From RYN-230 sp963829725 (GTDB lineage Bacteria > Actinomycetota > Actinomycetes > Streptosporangiales > Streptosporangiaceae): DNA of 64,000 bases. The translations under genes were made by a program, and so were the position numbers. Below are positions 25,707 through 33,984 of this stretch, piece after piece (the first letter of the stretch is position 1; each line of letters begins with the position of its first letter). Below the pieces are notes generated by a model. It was not told the origin of the DNA, made no database searches, and saw only the letters and a list, made by a program, of their open reading frames with translations. The stretch covers positions 248,001 through 312,000 of the forward strand of contig CAWHJW010000015.1 of assembly GCA_963829725.1 (NCBI GenBank), written 5' to 3'.

Positions 25707-26212
25707 CCGGGGCAGTCCCGGCCCCGGAGCGCGGCGGCGTCCACCGCCCGCCTCGCCTGCCGGTAGGAGGACAGGTCCGGTGAGATCGACCAGTGGCCGC
25801 CGGCATAGCTGAGCGTCTCGGTCATCGTGCGGCCCGCCCGCGGGGACCCGGGCAGCGAGACCGTCACCCGGGCTGCGCCGCCGGCCATCCGGACCCGGCC
25901 GATCCGGTAGAGCAGGCCGGGGCAACCACGGTGCACCGCGACCCAGGCGCCCTCGCTGATCGCCCGCCGTGCGGCGGGGCTCAGCATCTGGTAGGTGACG
26001 GCGAACTGGCCGGCCGAGTTCAGCGTCAGGTAGTCGCCGGTGTCGGCCCGGACGGCCGCGAGGGTCCGCGACTCGGCCTGGCCGGCCCGGGCACCGGGCC
26101 GCAGGGCGCCCGCGGCGGCCGCCAGCCCGGCTGGCCCGGCCGCAGAGCAGGCCGCTAAGGCGAGGGCGATGGTGGCCGCCACGGGGGCGGCTGTGGTGAC
26201 CCGGGGTCGCAT
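25703..26212 (-). CDS. Putative lipoprotein
   Basis: 169 residues from ATG 26212, chosen because GAGGAG lies 8 nt upstream (an ATG 5 codons earlier is possible). Signal peptide ends in lipobox LALAAC. The mature part has SAGQFAVTYQMLSPAARRAI and VTVSLPGSPRAGRTMTETLS, then GGHWSISPDLS, the pattern of a small secreted domain (nuclear-transport-factor-2-like or MTB12-like) common in actinobacteria. Two cysteines (RGCPG, RDCPG) could pair. Convergent with the DUF4032 gene, overlapping by 4 bp. Confidence 0.65.
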   Translation of the reverse strand: MRPRVTTAAPVAATIALALAACSAAGPAGLAAAAGALRPGARAGQAESRTLAAVRADTGDYLTLNSAGQFAVTYQMLSPAARRAISEGAWVAVHRGCPGLLYRIGRVRMAGGAARVTVSLPGSPRAGRTMTETLSYAGGHWSISPDLSSYRQARRAVDAAALRGRDCPG

Positions 26213-26284
26213 TAGCGTGCTCCTCATCTCAGCGCTTACGCATGACAGACGCCTGCCCCGCCGAGATGGTGCACACGCCGGCCC

Positions 26285-26773
26285 TCACGCCGAGCGGCGC
26301 CGCCGGGCGTACTTGCGGGCGCAACGGCCGCAGGCCGGCAGCGGCCCAGCCACCGCCACCGCGGGCACCCCCATTAACCAGTGGCGGCGTACGTACCGGC
26401 AGGGTTCACCCTGGCCGGCCACCGGGATGACGGGTTCGGCGCAGCCCCGTCCGGCGGCGGGCTCGGCGTGCACCCAGCGGGGTGAGGTCAGCCCGGCCGC
26501 CCAGCTCAGCGGATGGCCGGCCGCGGCGCATAGCACGCCGGACAACTCCGGCACCACGGCCAGGCCATCCGGCAGCCCGGCCGGCGCGGGCCGGGACGCG
26601 GCGGCCGCCGCGGCGTAGTCGGCCGAGGCGATCAGCCCCACGGCCACGGCCACCTCCCACCGCGCCAGGTGCGAGCCATCCGAGGGACAGCACTCGCCAC
26701 GCTGCGCGCGGCAGGCCTGGCAGGCGACGCTGCGCACCGCCTCCGCCAGGTCGGCAGGCATTGCCTCAGCCAT
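26285..26773 (-). CDS. Hypothetical protein with CxxC zinc motifs
   Basis: 162 residues from ATG 26773 (GGGGGG upstream). Begins MAEAMPADLAEAVRSVACQA with CQACRAQRGECCPSDGSHL, a cysteine pattern resembling small zinc-binding domains that check CxxC-x-n-C-x-H in phage and plasmid proteins, and ends with a second pair, LPACGRCARKYARRRR. Between them is an Ala-rich region (GLIASADYAAAAAAS) and GCAEPVIPVAGQGEPCRYVR. No function known. The two zinc-like ends suggest a small DNA- or RNA-associated protein. Confidence 0.55.
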   Translation of the reverse strand: MAEAMPADLAEAVRSVACQACRAQRGECCPSDGSHLARWEVAVAVGLIASADYAAAAAASRPAPAGLPDGLAVVPELSGVLCAAAGHPLSWAAGLTSPRWVHAEPAAGRGCAEPVIPVAGQGEPCRYVRRHWLMGVPAVAVAGPLPACGRCARKYARRRRSA

Positions 26774-27115
26774 CGCGGCACCCCCCAACCCGCACGGATA
26801 TGTGCGGCACGCCTACTTATAGTAATTATAACTTTCGGCTACTGGTCACATCCTGTGATGAGAAGGCCTGCCATAAGTCATTTACCTTAACAAGGCATGT
26901 CCGAAAATGCCGTTCAGGTGCCGACCTCAGCGCTAGAGCGCTCATCCGGGCCGAGCCGGTGCTACCGAGCGTCACGTGGCCGCCTGGCGGAGGCGCGCCG
27001 CGAAGGCGCGCGGGGCGCCCGGGCTCGCTAGGCTCGGCGGCGGCGACGGCCCGGTGCACGCGCTGCCTCACCTGCCCGCCGCCATCAGCCGCCGACGTCA
27101 GCAGGGAGCAGCCTG
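26774..27115. promoter_or_regulatory. Upstream region of tenA; no gene seen
   Basis: 342 bp. The left part is A+T-rich for this genome (CCTACTTATAGTAATTATAA at about 26810-26830), probably promoter sequence. I looked for a thiamine-pyrophosphate riboswitch in front of tenA (CTGAGA and ACCTGATCTGGGTAAT type elements) and did not find one. Confidence 0.35.
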
Positions 27116-27784
27116 ATGAGTGACCGCTTCAGCGCGCAGTTGTGGAAAGGCAGCCAGGACATCTGCGACGCCATCCTGGCGCACCCGTTCCTGGCCGGGC
27201 TCACCGGCGGCAGCCTGCCACACGACGCGTTCGCCTTCTTCGTCGTCCAGGACGCGCTGTACCTGCAGAAGTACGCGAACGCGCTGGCCGCGGTGGCCAG
27301 CCGGGCCCCGGACACCGCGGCGACCGAGACGTTCGCCCGGGACGCCGCCGACATCATCGCGGTGGAGCGGGAGATGCACGGCACGCTCCTGGCCGACCTG
27401 GGCATCGGCCCGGAGGCGATCGCCGTGGCCGAGCCGGCCCCCACCACTCTCGCCTACACCAGCTACCTGATGGCCACGACCCTCGGCGGCTCCTACGCCG
27501 AAGGCGTCGGAGCGGTGCTGCCCTGTTACTGGATCTACTGGGAGGTCGGCAAGGACCTGCTGCACCGCGGCTCGCCGGACCCGCGCTACCAGCGCTGGAT
27601 CGAGATGTACGGCAGCGAGGAGTTCGGCTCAGTCGTCCAGAAGGTGCTGGACATCACCGATCACCTCGGCCCGGAGCTGTCCGCGGCGCAGCGCACCCGG
27701 GTGCACCAGCACTTCCGCGCCACCAGCCGGTACGAGTGGATGTTCTGGGACATGGGCTATCACCAGCAATCCTGGCCCGTCTGA
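27116..27784 (+). CDS. tenA: TenA family protein (aminopyrimidine aminohydrolase/thiaminase II)
   Basis: 222 residues, full length. TenA salvages the pyrimidine part of thiamine by hydrolysing aminopyrimidine. Key residues are present: VVQDALYLQKYANALA (Asp and Tyr of the active site), VLPCYWIYWEVGKDL (nucleophilic Cys), IEMYGSEEFG and the C-terminal RYEWMFWDMGY (catalytic Glu). Starts with a good GGGAG ribosome site. No other thiamine gene is adjacent. Ends before a strong hairpin. Confidence 0.92.
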   Translation: MSDRFSAQLWKGSQDICDAILAHPFLAGLTGGSLPHDAFAFFVVQDALYLQKYANALAAVASRAPDTAATETFARDAADIIAVEREMHGTLLADLGIGPEAIAVAEPAPTTLAYTSYLMATTLGGSYAEGVGAVLPCYWIYWEVGKDLLHRGSPDPRYQRWIEMYGSEEFGSVVQKVLDITDHLGPELSAAQRTRVHQHFRATSRYEWMFWDMGYHQQSWPV

Positions 27785-27867
27785 GCGACTGACGCGCCGA
27801 TCCCGGCCCCGGCCGAGGGCCTGCAGCACATCCTGCCGGGTGGCCACCGGCAGGGGCGCACGCAAGG

Positions 27868-27900
27868 CCGCGGCCCCGGGCGCAGCGCCCGGGGCCGCGG
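27868..27900. terminator. GC hairpin between convergent genes
   Basis: 16-bp perfect arms (CCGCGGCCCCGGGCGC and its complement) with a one-base spacer, so the loop forms by opening the inner pairs. It lies between the ends of tenA and the DUF6918 gene and can serve both. Confidence 0.8.
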
Positions 27901-27915
27901 TGCCGGCCTGGTGGG

Positions 27916-28362
27916 TCAGGCCGCGTACTTCTGCACCATGTCGCCGACGCGCGGGAGCGCGGCCTCGACGTGCTTCACGGCGCCGCCCCGGACGGCGCGG
28001 TAGGCCTTGAGGATGGTGGGCCGCTCGGACGTCCCCGCCATGGCGTCGGTTACCGAGAGCACGGCCTCCGAGACCTCGTCACCCCGCTTGGCCAGGTAGT
28101 CGCCGAACACGGCGCCGCCGTCGGCGTTGAAGTCCGCCCAGAACGGCTCGAGCCTGTCCACGATCCGCGGGAGCATCTCCTCCATCCGGTCGCGCAGGTA
28201 GCCGGGGGCGAAGCTGTTCGCTGTCTTGTAGGCGAGCTTGACCGCGGTGCCGGAGACCCCTGACTTGTCCGCGAGTTCCTGCTCAATCAGCGTGAAGCAG
28301 TCGGCGATCACCTTCGGCTGGGTGCCTGGCGCGAGCAGGATCTCCTCAAGCGTGGCTGCCAT
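27916..28362 (-). CDS. DUF6918 family protein
   Basis: 148-residue helical protein typical of the actinobacterial DUF6918 family: ATLEEILLAPGTQPKVIADC, DKSGVSGTAVKLAYKTANSF, a central LEPFWADFNADGGAVFGDYL and the C-terminal KHVEAALPRVGDMVQKYAA. No signal peptide or membrane helix. AAGGACAC precedes the ATG. Role unknown; the family is widespread in actinobacteria and usually stands alone, as here. Confidence 0.8.
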   Translation of the reverse strand: MAATLEEILLAPGTQPKVIADCFTLIEQELADKSGVSGTAVKLAYKTANSFAPGYLRDRMEEMLPRIVDRLEPFWADFNADGGAVFGDYLAKRGDEVSEAVLSVTDAMAGTSERPTILKAYRAVRGGAVKHVEAALPRVGDMVQKYAA

Positions 28363-28581
28363 GTGTCCTTACTTCTCCTTTGCTGCAGTGGTGCTGAGTG
28401 GAACGGCACGGGACACTTCGATGGGCCGTCCGTCAATAGACGGCGCGAAGCCAGCCACGGTTTACCCGGATTCACCGGGAAACGGGGGAATGCCCCGGGG
28501 CCAGGGCGCGGACTCAGGTTCACGGCCTGGCCGGGAGGCACCGCTGGCTGGCCGGGGCACCGCTGGCCAGGACCCGGCGGG

Positions 28582-29259
28582 TCAGCAGCCGTCGTAGGCG
28601 GTCCAGTTCGAGGCGCCGCCAGCGGCGATGGCGTTGTCGAAGATCTGGTCCTGGTAGGCCGGGCCGGCGACGCCGAACTCGCTGGCCGCGCCACCGTAAC
28701 TTTCCCAGGTGCCGAGCGCGAACTGGTAGGCGCCGCCGCCGTTCCCTGGGCCCCAGGCGTAACTGCCGCCCTCCTCAGCGTTGCGGATGCAGACCCCCAG
28801 CGCGGAATGGGCGGCGTCGGCACCGCTGCTGGACACGGTAGCGGCCGGTGACGCGCTCGCGCTCGGCTCGGCGGTCGGCTGCTGGGCGGCCGCCTGGACC
28901 TGGGCGGCGTGCCGGGCGGCCGCCTGCCGCGCCGCCACCCGTCGCGCAGCGACCTGCCGCCGGGCGCTCCGGGCCGCGGCCAGCGAGAAGAGATACCGGT
29001 GCCGCAGGGCCTGGTCGGATCCGCCGAGCATGTGGCCGGTGACGGCGTAGTGGGCATCGACGGTCATCTCGGCGCGGTCGAGGCCGGACGCCGCGGTCGT
29101 CACTGCCTGCGCCTCACCGGCGTGGCTGGCCGCCGCGGACCCGATGTGCAAAAATACGAAAGCCGCAGCCACGCTTGCAAGCGTCGCTGCGGCCAGCACC
29201 GCTACTCCCAGCCTTCTGACTGGAGCCTTGGGTTTGGAATGACGGGCTTCTTCGGGCAT
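28582..29259 (-). CDS. Secreted transglycosylase-like (Rpf-related) protein
   Basis: 225 residues. Signal peptide or anchor (RRLGVAVLAAATLASVAAAF), then an Arg/Ala-rich helical region with repeated RRQVAARR/RQAAARH units (residues about 90-125), a Ser/Pro linker, and a C-terminal catalytic-type domain: CIRNAEEGGSYAWGPGNGGG, AYQFALGTWESYGG, with paired cysteines. This matches transglycosylase-like domains that cut peptidoglycan; the Glu in AEEGG is the likely acid. AGGAGG directly precedes two ATGs; the second is used. No c-di-AMP riboswitch recognised upstream. Confidence 0.8.
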   Translation of the reverse strand: MPEEARHSKPKAPVRRLGVAVLAAATLASVAAAFVFLHIGSAAASHAGEAQAVTTAASGLDRAEMTVDAHYAVTGHMLGGSDQALRHRYLFSLAAARSARRQVAARRVAARQAAARHAAQVQAAAQQPTAEPSASASPAATVSSSGADAAHSALGVCIRNAEEGGSYAWGPGNGGGAYQFALGTWESYGGAASEFGVAGPAYQDQIFDNAIAAGGASNWTAYDGC

Positions 29260-29285
29260 CATCCTCCTGTCCCCGGAGCCCCGCG

Positions 29286-29549
29286 CTGACCCGGCGGGCT
29301 GGCGTCTGCGACGCCAGGCGGCACGAGCAACGCCTATCCTGCGGAAACTTACGGGATTTGGCGGCCGGACGGGGCAAAAACCGAGAAAAACAGGTCAAAT
29401 GGCCATCATTGTGATACGGGGGACCACCACGTAACGTCGGCCGGGCGCGGGAGCATTCCGCCCACGTGGCCGGGCAAGACGTGAAGGCGTGTGATCGAAC
29501 TTGGAACGGCCGTCGGCCAGATGGACCTCGCCGGCGGGCTGGTGCGGCG
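29286..29549. other. Intergenic stretch upstream of the transglycosylase-like gene
   Basis: 264 bp of mixed composition with a hairpin GCTGGCGTCTGCGACGCCAG near 29300-29320 and an A+T-richer part (CAAAAACCGAGAAAAACAGG, about 29380) that probably contains the leftward promoter. No gene seen. Confidence 0.3.
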
Positions 29550-29785
29550 TCAGGCCGGCCCGGCCGGCGGGGAAGCCGGCCGCGACATCGCCGTGCCGGA
29601 ACCCGCGCCTGGCGCCTGATCCTCCGCTGCGGGAGCCAGCAGCCAGATGTCTGCTGCGAGGGATGCGCCGTCCAGGTTGAAGATGCCTGCGCCCGCCGCT
29701 TCAAGGGCGTGCCGGGAGGCCCGGTAGTGATGGCCGCACAGCAGCAGCTCGGTCGGGTGGGGCCAGGCCCGGCCCGGGCGGCATG
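29550..29785 (-). pseudogene. Fragment of a small DUF7455-like protein
   Basis: Minus-strand frame reading TELLLCGHHYRASRHALEAA then GAGIFNLDGASLAAD, which resembles the end of DUF7455 proteins (about 60 residues, C-H-H near the end). The expected upstream half with CxxC is not in the same frame; a neighbouring frame gives PAVIVIMPPGPGLAPP, so one indel near 29760 may split it. The C-terminal 25 residues look like read-through. Between 29786 and 30123 no gene can be supported. Confidence 0.35.
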
Positions 29786-30123
29786 ATAACGATGACCGCG
29801 GGCTGGGCAGGGCAGCAGCACGCCCGGCCAGCCAGCCTGAGCGCACGCCAGTCGATGAGCTCGCATGCCCGCCGCGGCTGCCCGGCCCCGGGTGCCTCGC
29901 CCGAGGGGACGGTGTGCATCTGCAAGAGCCCTGTATGCATAGCTGAAGCGTCGCAGCGCAGCCGGCGGACCGGCAGGGCCGCAGTTCCCAGGTCACGAGG
30001 CCCAACGACCCGGGTACGACGGCACCCGGTGTGCATCGGGCAGGGCGGCGGCTGTGCCTTGCGGGCCTGATCCAGGGACCTATGTCCCTGGGAGCTGAGC
30101 CGGGCAGCGCCGACGATCGGAGC

Positions 30124-30420
30124 GTGGATGGTAGGCCGGCGTTCCAGCCGCCAGCCATCGTGGTGGAGTGGTTGCGCAAGAGCTACGGTCGGCTGTGCGC
30201 CGTGGACGGGGTGAGCTTCCAGGTCCGGCGCGGCGAGATCTACGCGCTCCTCGGGCCGAACGGCGCCGGAAAGACCGCGACCGGCTTCGACCCGAACGCC
30301 CGGCGGGGTGCCTGGGAGATGATCAATGGAAGCGTCGTTCAGGCCCACCACGTAGGCGTGGCCGATGCCGGCGACCGGGCTGCTGGTCATGCTCGGCTGG
30401 AGCGGCGCCGCGCCCGCTAG
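30124..30420 (+). pseudogene. ABC transporter ATPase with a large internal deletion
   Basis: Reads AIVVEWLRKSYGRLCAVDGV and SFQVRRGEIYALLGPNGAGK, a perfect ABC ATPase start with Walker A, and then passes directly to GFDPNARRGAWEMI, which is the D-loop segment (normally GLDP) found about 110-120 residues later in the intact protein. The Q-loop, signature and Walker B are gone, so it cannot hydrolyse ATP. The frame then continues with unrelated sequence. A clean in-frame internal deletion. Confidence 0.7.
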
Positions 30421-30803
30421 ATCGGCCACCATCCCGACATAGACACCGCTGGCGGCTGATCCGGTTCGACATCACGACCCACGACGCCGGGCACAAGATC
30501 ACCGGGTGCCAGCGCAAGGCGCTGAGCAGGGCGTGCTAACTGGTCTGCTGGCGGGTCAGCATCCGGCACCAGCCGCACCCGCCGCGGGTCATACATCCAC
30601 CAGTCCTCCCGCTGCGAGCCAGCGTCGTAGTAGAGCAGCTGGATGCGCCAGTCCCGGCTGATGTCCTGGGCCCACCCGATCGCCTCGGCGTGGCCCCAGG
30701 TGCCGTCATCCATGAGCACGTCGACGACGGCGTGGTCCACCGGCCGGAAGGTACCGGCGACGGCACCGGACGGGTGGGCGTGCTCAAGCTCGGGACGGGC
30801 CAT
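30417..30803 (-). CDS. Hypothetical protein
   Basis: 128 residues from ATG 30803. The first 85 look like a genuine small domain: FRPVDHAVVDVLMDDGTWGH, AEAIGWAQDISRDWRIQLLY and WWMYDPRRVRLVPD, a tryptophan-rich SH3-like pattern seen in many uncharacterised Streptomyces proteins. The last 40 residues are Pro/Asp-rich and may be read-through. An in-frame ATG exists at 30905. Surroundings are gene fragments, so it may itself belong to a decayed island. Confidence 0.45.
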   Translation of the reverse strand: MARPELEHAHPSGAVAGTFRPVDHAVVDVLMDDGTWGHAEAIGWAQDISRDWRIQLLYYDAGSQREDWWMYDPRRVRLVPDADPPADQLARPAQRLALAPGDLVPGVVGRDVEPDQPPAVSMSGWWPI

Positions 30804-31079
30804 GCGGCAGTGATTCCCGCAGGCCCTAGGGACCACATCAGTCACACGATCCTTTTGCCGCACCTTAGCCCTGGTGATACCAGCGATTAGAACGTGTGTA
30901 CCCATTCAGGCGCAGACATCCAGGAATCGCCCCCGCGTAAAGACGGCCGCAGGCCCGGGAGATCCCGGTCGGTGCCGCGTCCGCTTGCCGCTAGCGCTAC
31001 CCTCCCGCCATGAAACCCACCGTCGAGGCTGCCTGGATCGCTGGCCGCAGCGGCTTCCTCGGCCGGGCAGCGGCGTACC

Positions 31080-31277
31080 CGCTCGACCAGGCGCCCAAGG
31101 TGATCAGCGAAGTCCTCGGCCACGACGGTCAGTTTCACCTTGGACGTCTACACCGAAGTGGCCGAGGAACTGGCCGACTCCGCGGCCTCGGCCATCGCCG
31201 CCGACGTGCCCCGCAGGAACAAGATCGTTTCCGGCGGTGCCACGGTTGCGCCAAACGGCGGCAGTGATGATCACTGA
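31080..31277 (+). pseudogene. C-terminal tail of a tyrosine recombinase (integrase) beside a tRNA
   Basis: One frame gives LDQAPKVISEVLGHDG, the H-x-LGH block near the active-site tyrosine of phage-type integrases; after a one- or two-base shift the next frame gives SFTLDVYTEVAEELADSAAS and then AIAADVPRRNKIVS and a stop at 31277. In this family the nucleophile is the Tyr in TLDVYTEV. Only the last 65 residues remain. It lies 50 bp from the 3' end of tRNA-Ser(GCT), exactly where an integrase gene sits in an element integrated in a tRNA. Confidence 0.65.
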
Positions 31278-31282
31278 GGCGA

Positions 31283-31319
31283 AGCAGGGAGCCCGCGCGG
31301 TTCGCGCGGGCTCCCTGCT
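31283..31319. terminator. Hairpin terminator of tRNA-Ser(GCT)
   Basis: Perfect 17-bp arms (AGCAGGGAGCCCGCGCG and complement) with a GTT loop, 8 bp beyond the 3' end of the leftward tRNA and just after the integrase fragment. Confidence 0.7.
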
Positions 31320-31326
31320 CAGAGGG

Positions 31327-31416
31327 CGGAGGCTCGGGGATTTGAACCCCGGAAGGGCTGTAGACCCTAACCGCATTAGCAGTGCGGCGCCATAGACCGG
31401 ACTAGGCGAAGCCTCC
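31327..31416 (-). tRNA. tRNA-Ser (anticodon GCT), reads AGU/AGC
   Basis: Minus strand: acceptor GGAGGCT (31410-31416) with AGCCTCC (31328-31334), discriminator G, anticodon stem-loop CCGCA-CTGCTAA-TGCGG (anticodon GCT), variable arm TTAGGGTCTACAGCCCTTC and T-arm CGGGGTTCAAATCCCCG. CCA not encoded. Confidence 0.96.
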
Positions 31417-31495
31417 TGATGACCTAACGGTCCGGATCAGCGTACCGGGGCCGGCCCGGCGGTGCCAAAGCAGTTGGCATGGCGGGCCGGGAAAG

Positions 31496-33139
31496 TCAGC
31501 GGACCTCGATCACCTTGTAGTCGCCCCGGGCGTAGGCGTCCCGCATCCGCGTCTTGGCGAACTTGCCCACGCTGGTCTTGGGCACCTCCTCGATGAACGC
31601 CCACCGCTCGGGGACCTGCCAGCGGGGGATCCGCCTGGCCAGGAACGCGCACAGTTCCTCCGGCGTCACCGCGGCCCCCGCCCGGACCACGACCCCGGCC
31701 AGCGGGCGCTCCCCCCACTTCTCGTCCGGTACCCCGATGACGGCGGCCTCGGTGACGTCGGGGTGGGCCATGAGGATGTTCTCCAGCTCCATGGAGGAGA
31801 TCCACTCACCACCGGACTTGATCACGTCCTTGGCCCGGTCGGTGAGCGTCACGTAGCCGAGACGGTCGATGGTGCCCACATCGCCGGTGCGCAGCCACCC
31901 GTTGTGGAACTTCCCTGGGTCGTCGTCCTTGTAGTAGGACCCGGTGATCCACGGGCCGCGCACCTGCACCTCACCGACCGCGACCCCGTCATTGGGCAGC
32001 ACGGTGCCGTCGTCGCCGACGAGCCGGCCCTCGACCGTGCAGAACAGCCTGCCCTGAGTGTCCCGGTACTTCCAGGCCTCCTCCCCGGTCACCCCGCGCG
32101 GCGGCCGGGCCACGCTGCCCAGCGGCGAGGTCTCGGTCATCCCCCAGGCGTGCAGGATCTCCACCCCGAGTTCGGACTCGAAGGACTCCATCAGCGCATG
32201 CGGGACGGCCGACCCGCCGCAGGGCACCAGGCGGAGCGATGACACGTCACCGCCGTTCGCCCGGATGTACTGCAGCAGCCCGTTCCAGATCGTCGGGACC
32301 GCCCCGGCGACCGTCGGGCGCTCCGCCTCGATCAGCCGGACCAGCGGCTCGGGCTGCAGGAACCGGTCCGGCATGATGAGGTCCGCCCCGGCCAGCACGG
32401 ACGCATACGCCAGGCCCCAGGCGTTGGCGTGGAACATGGGCACGACCGGCAGCACCCGGTCGGTGTCGTTCAGGCCGAACACGTTGCCCAGGCACACGCC
32501 CATCGAATGCAGGTAGGTGGACCGGTGGCTGTACACGACGCCCTTGGGCATCCCGGTCGTGCCGCTGGTGTAGCACATGGCCGCGGCGGACCGCTCATCA
32601 AGATCTGGCCAGCTGAACGTCTCCTGGCCGGCACTGAGCAGCTCCTCGTAGAGGTGCACTTCGTGGCCGGCGCCCACCAGCATGTCCGCCGCGGCGGTCT
32701 CCGGCCCGGCCGGCGAGCCGGTCAGCACGATGTGCCGGACCGTCTTGAGGTGCGGCAGTACCTGGGCCAGCAGGGGCGCCAGGGTCGGATCGGTGATGAT
32801 CACGTGGTCCGCGGCGTGGTTGGCGATGTAGCCGATCTGCGCTGGGTCGAGCCGGAGGTTGAGCGTATGCAGCACGGCACCCATCGAAGGCACCGCCAGG
32901 TACGCCTCCAGGTGCTCGGCGTTGTTCCAGAGCAGCGTGCCCACCCGCTGGTCACCATCCACGCCGAGCTCGCGCAGGGCATGGGCCAGCCGCGCCACGC
33001 GGGCACCGGTCTGCGCATAGGACTGGCGCCGCACGCCGTCCCCGGTGAACGTGACGACCTCGCTGTCGCCGTAGACCGTCGTGCCGTACCGCATCAGCGC
33101 GGTCACCGTCAGCGGCACGTCCATCATCGTGCTGAGCAC
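31496..33139 (-). CDS. Long-chain acyl-CoA synthetase (AMP-binding enzyme)
   Basis: 547 residues, full-length member of the adenylate-forming superfamily that activates fatty acids to acyl-CoA. Motifs: P-loop CYTSGTTGMPKGVVYSHRS, VVPMFHANAWGLAYA, the A5 region HAWGMTETSPLGS, A7 GWLRTGDVGTIDRLGYVTLT and the catalytic lysine end EVPKTSVGKFAKTRMRD. Overall closest to TtLC-FACS/FadD-type ligases with medium to long chains. It starts at ATG 33139 with a weak ribosome site, 88 bp from the ECF sigma gene on the same strand; no operon partner is evident. Confidence 0.93.
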   Translation of the reverse strand: MLSTMMDVPLTVTALMRYGTTVYGDSEVVTFTGDGVRRQSYAQTGARVARLAHALRELGVDGDQRVGTLLWNNAEHLEAYLAVPSMGAVLHTLNLRLDPAQIGYIANHAADHVIITDPTLAPLLAQVLPHLKTVRHIVLTGSPAGPETAAADMLVGAGHEVHLYEELLSAGQETFSWPDLDERSAAAMCYTSGTTGMPKGVVYSHRSTYLHSMGVCLGNVFGLNDTDRVLPVVPMFHANAWGLAYASVLAGADLIMPDRFLQPEPLVRLIEAERPTVAGAVPTIWNGLLQYIRANGGDVSSLRLVPCGGSAVPHALMESFESELGVEILHAWGMTETSPLGSVARPPRGVTGEEAWKYRDTQGRLFCTVEGRLVGDDGTVLPNDGVAVGEVQVRGPWITGSYYKDDDPGKFHNGWLRTGDVGTIDRLGYVTLTDRAKDVIKSGGEWISSMELENILMAHPDVTEAAVIGVPDEKWGERPLAGVVVRAGAAVTPEELCAFLARRIPRWQVPERWAFIEEVPKTSVGKFAKTRMRDAYARGDYKVIEVR

Positions 33140-33226
33140 GACCCACCTCCTTGTGAATCGCCCCGGCGCAGACCGGAGCGGTCCCGTGTCACCTGCTGGG
33201 ATCGTGCCATGCCGCGGGCCGAAACG

Positions 33227-33868
33227 TCACCCTTGGAGCAGGTCCGCGTCGATCCTGAGCTTGGCGACCGCCCGGGACACCGTGCTCTTCACCGTACCCA
33301 GGCTGACGCCGAGCACTTGCGCGATCTCCGCCTCGCTCATGTCCTCGTAGTAGCGCAGCACGACGGCGGCGCGCATCCGCTGCGGCAGCCGCTCGATGGC
33401 CCGGCGCAGCGCGTCATGCACCTCGCTGTCCCCGGCGTGATCCCCGACCGGCCGGTCCGGGATCTCGTCGGTCGGGTACTCCTCCACCCGGCGCCGCCGC
33501 CACCAGGAGATGTGCGTGTTGACCATGGCGCGGCGGACGTAACCGTCCACCGCGCCGTGATCCTCGATCCGGTCCCACGCCTGGTAGGTCTTGGCCAGCG
33601 CCGCCTGCACCAGGTCCTCGGCGTCCGCCCGGTTGCGGGTGAGCAGGTACGCCATCCGCAGCAGCGCCGCGCTCCGGGTGGTGACGTACTCATGGAACGC
33701 CATCTCCGCCCGGGGCGACGCCGTGCGCACGGCGTCGCCACCGCTCCCCTGGCTCGCCTGACCCTCAGCCCCGGCGTGACCCGCCCGCGGTGTGACCCCG
33801 TCCCCCCGCGCACCAGCCACGACGAAATCGCCCCCGACACTCACACCCCAACGGTACCCAGCTAGCAC
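33227..33868 (-). CDS. SigE70-type ECF RNA polymerase sigma factor
   Basis: 213 residues. After about 50 Gly/Ala-rich residues comes sigma region 2 (FHEYVTTRSAALLRMAYLLT, DAEDLVQAALAKTYQAWDRI) and region 4 (RLPQRMRAAVVLRYYEDMSE, AEIAQVLGVSLGTVKSTVSR). No anti-sigma gene is adjacent, as usual for this subfamily. Start is uncertain: GTG 33868 has GGAGAGG close upstream, and a second GTG eight codons later is possible. It is divergent from the gene pair at 33985-36065. Confidence 0.93.
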   Translation of the reverse strand: MLAGYRWGVSVGGDFVVAGARGDGVTPRAGHAGAEGQASQGSGGDAVRTASPRAEMAFHEYVTTRSAALLRMAYLLTRNRADAEDLVQAALAKTYQAWDRIEDHGAVDGYVRRAMVNTHISWWRRRRVEEYPTDEIPDRPVGDHAGDSEVHDALRRAIERLPQRMRAAVVLRYYEDMSEAEIAQVLGVSLGTVKSTVSRAVAKLRIDADLLQG

Positions 33869-33984
33869 CCTCTCCCCACGGTTCCCGCGGGCCGCCGGCG
33901 AGGCGGTGTTGGCCGAACCGCTTGACGCGGGGCCGTCCCGCCCCCATCGTCATGACCTGGGTTGTTCTGGCCTGGGAGGGGTTG

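Noticed and set aside
27000..27115. TPP riboswitch upstream of tenA
   Set aside because: The conserved CTGAGA and GATCTGGGTAAT type elements were not found.
28308..29057. 249-residue minus-strand frame overlapping the transglycosylase-like gene
   Set aside because: Pro/Arg/Ser-rich with no motif and out of frame with the protein that has a clear signal peptide and catalytic domain.
32429..33865. 478-residue plus-strand frame opposite the acyl-CoA ligase and sigma genes
   Set aside because: Composition is His/Gln/Arg/Gly-rich and it spans two unrelated minus-strand genes with clear family motifs, so it is a shadow.
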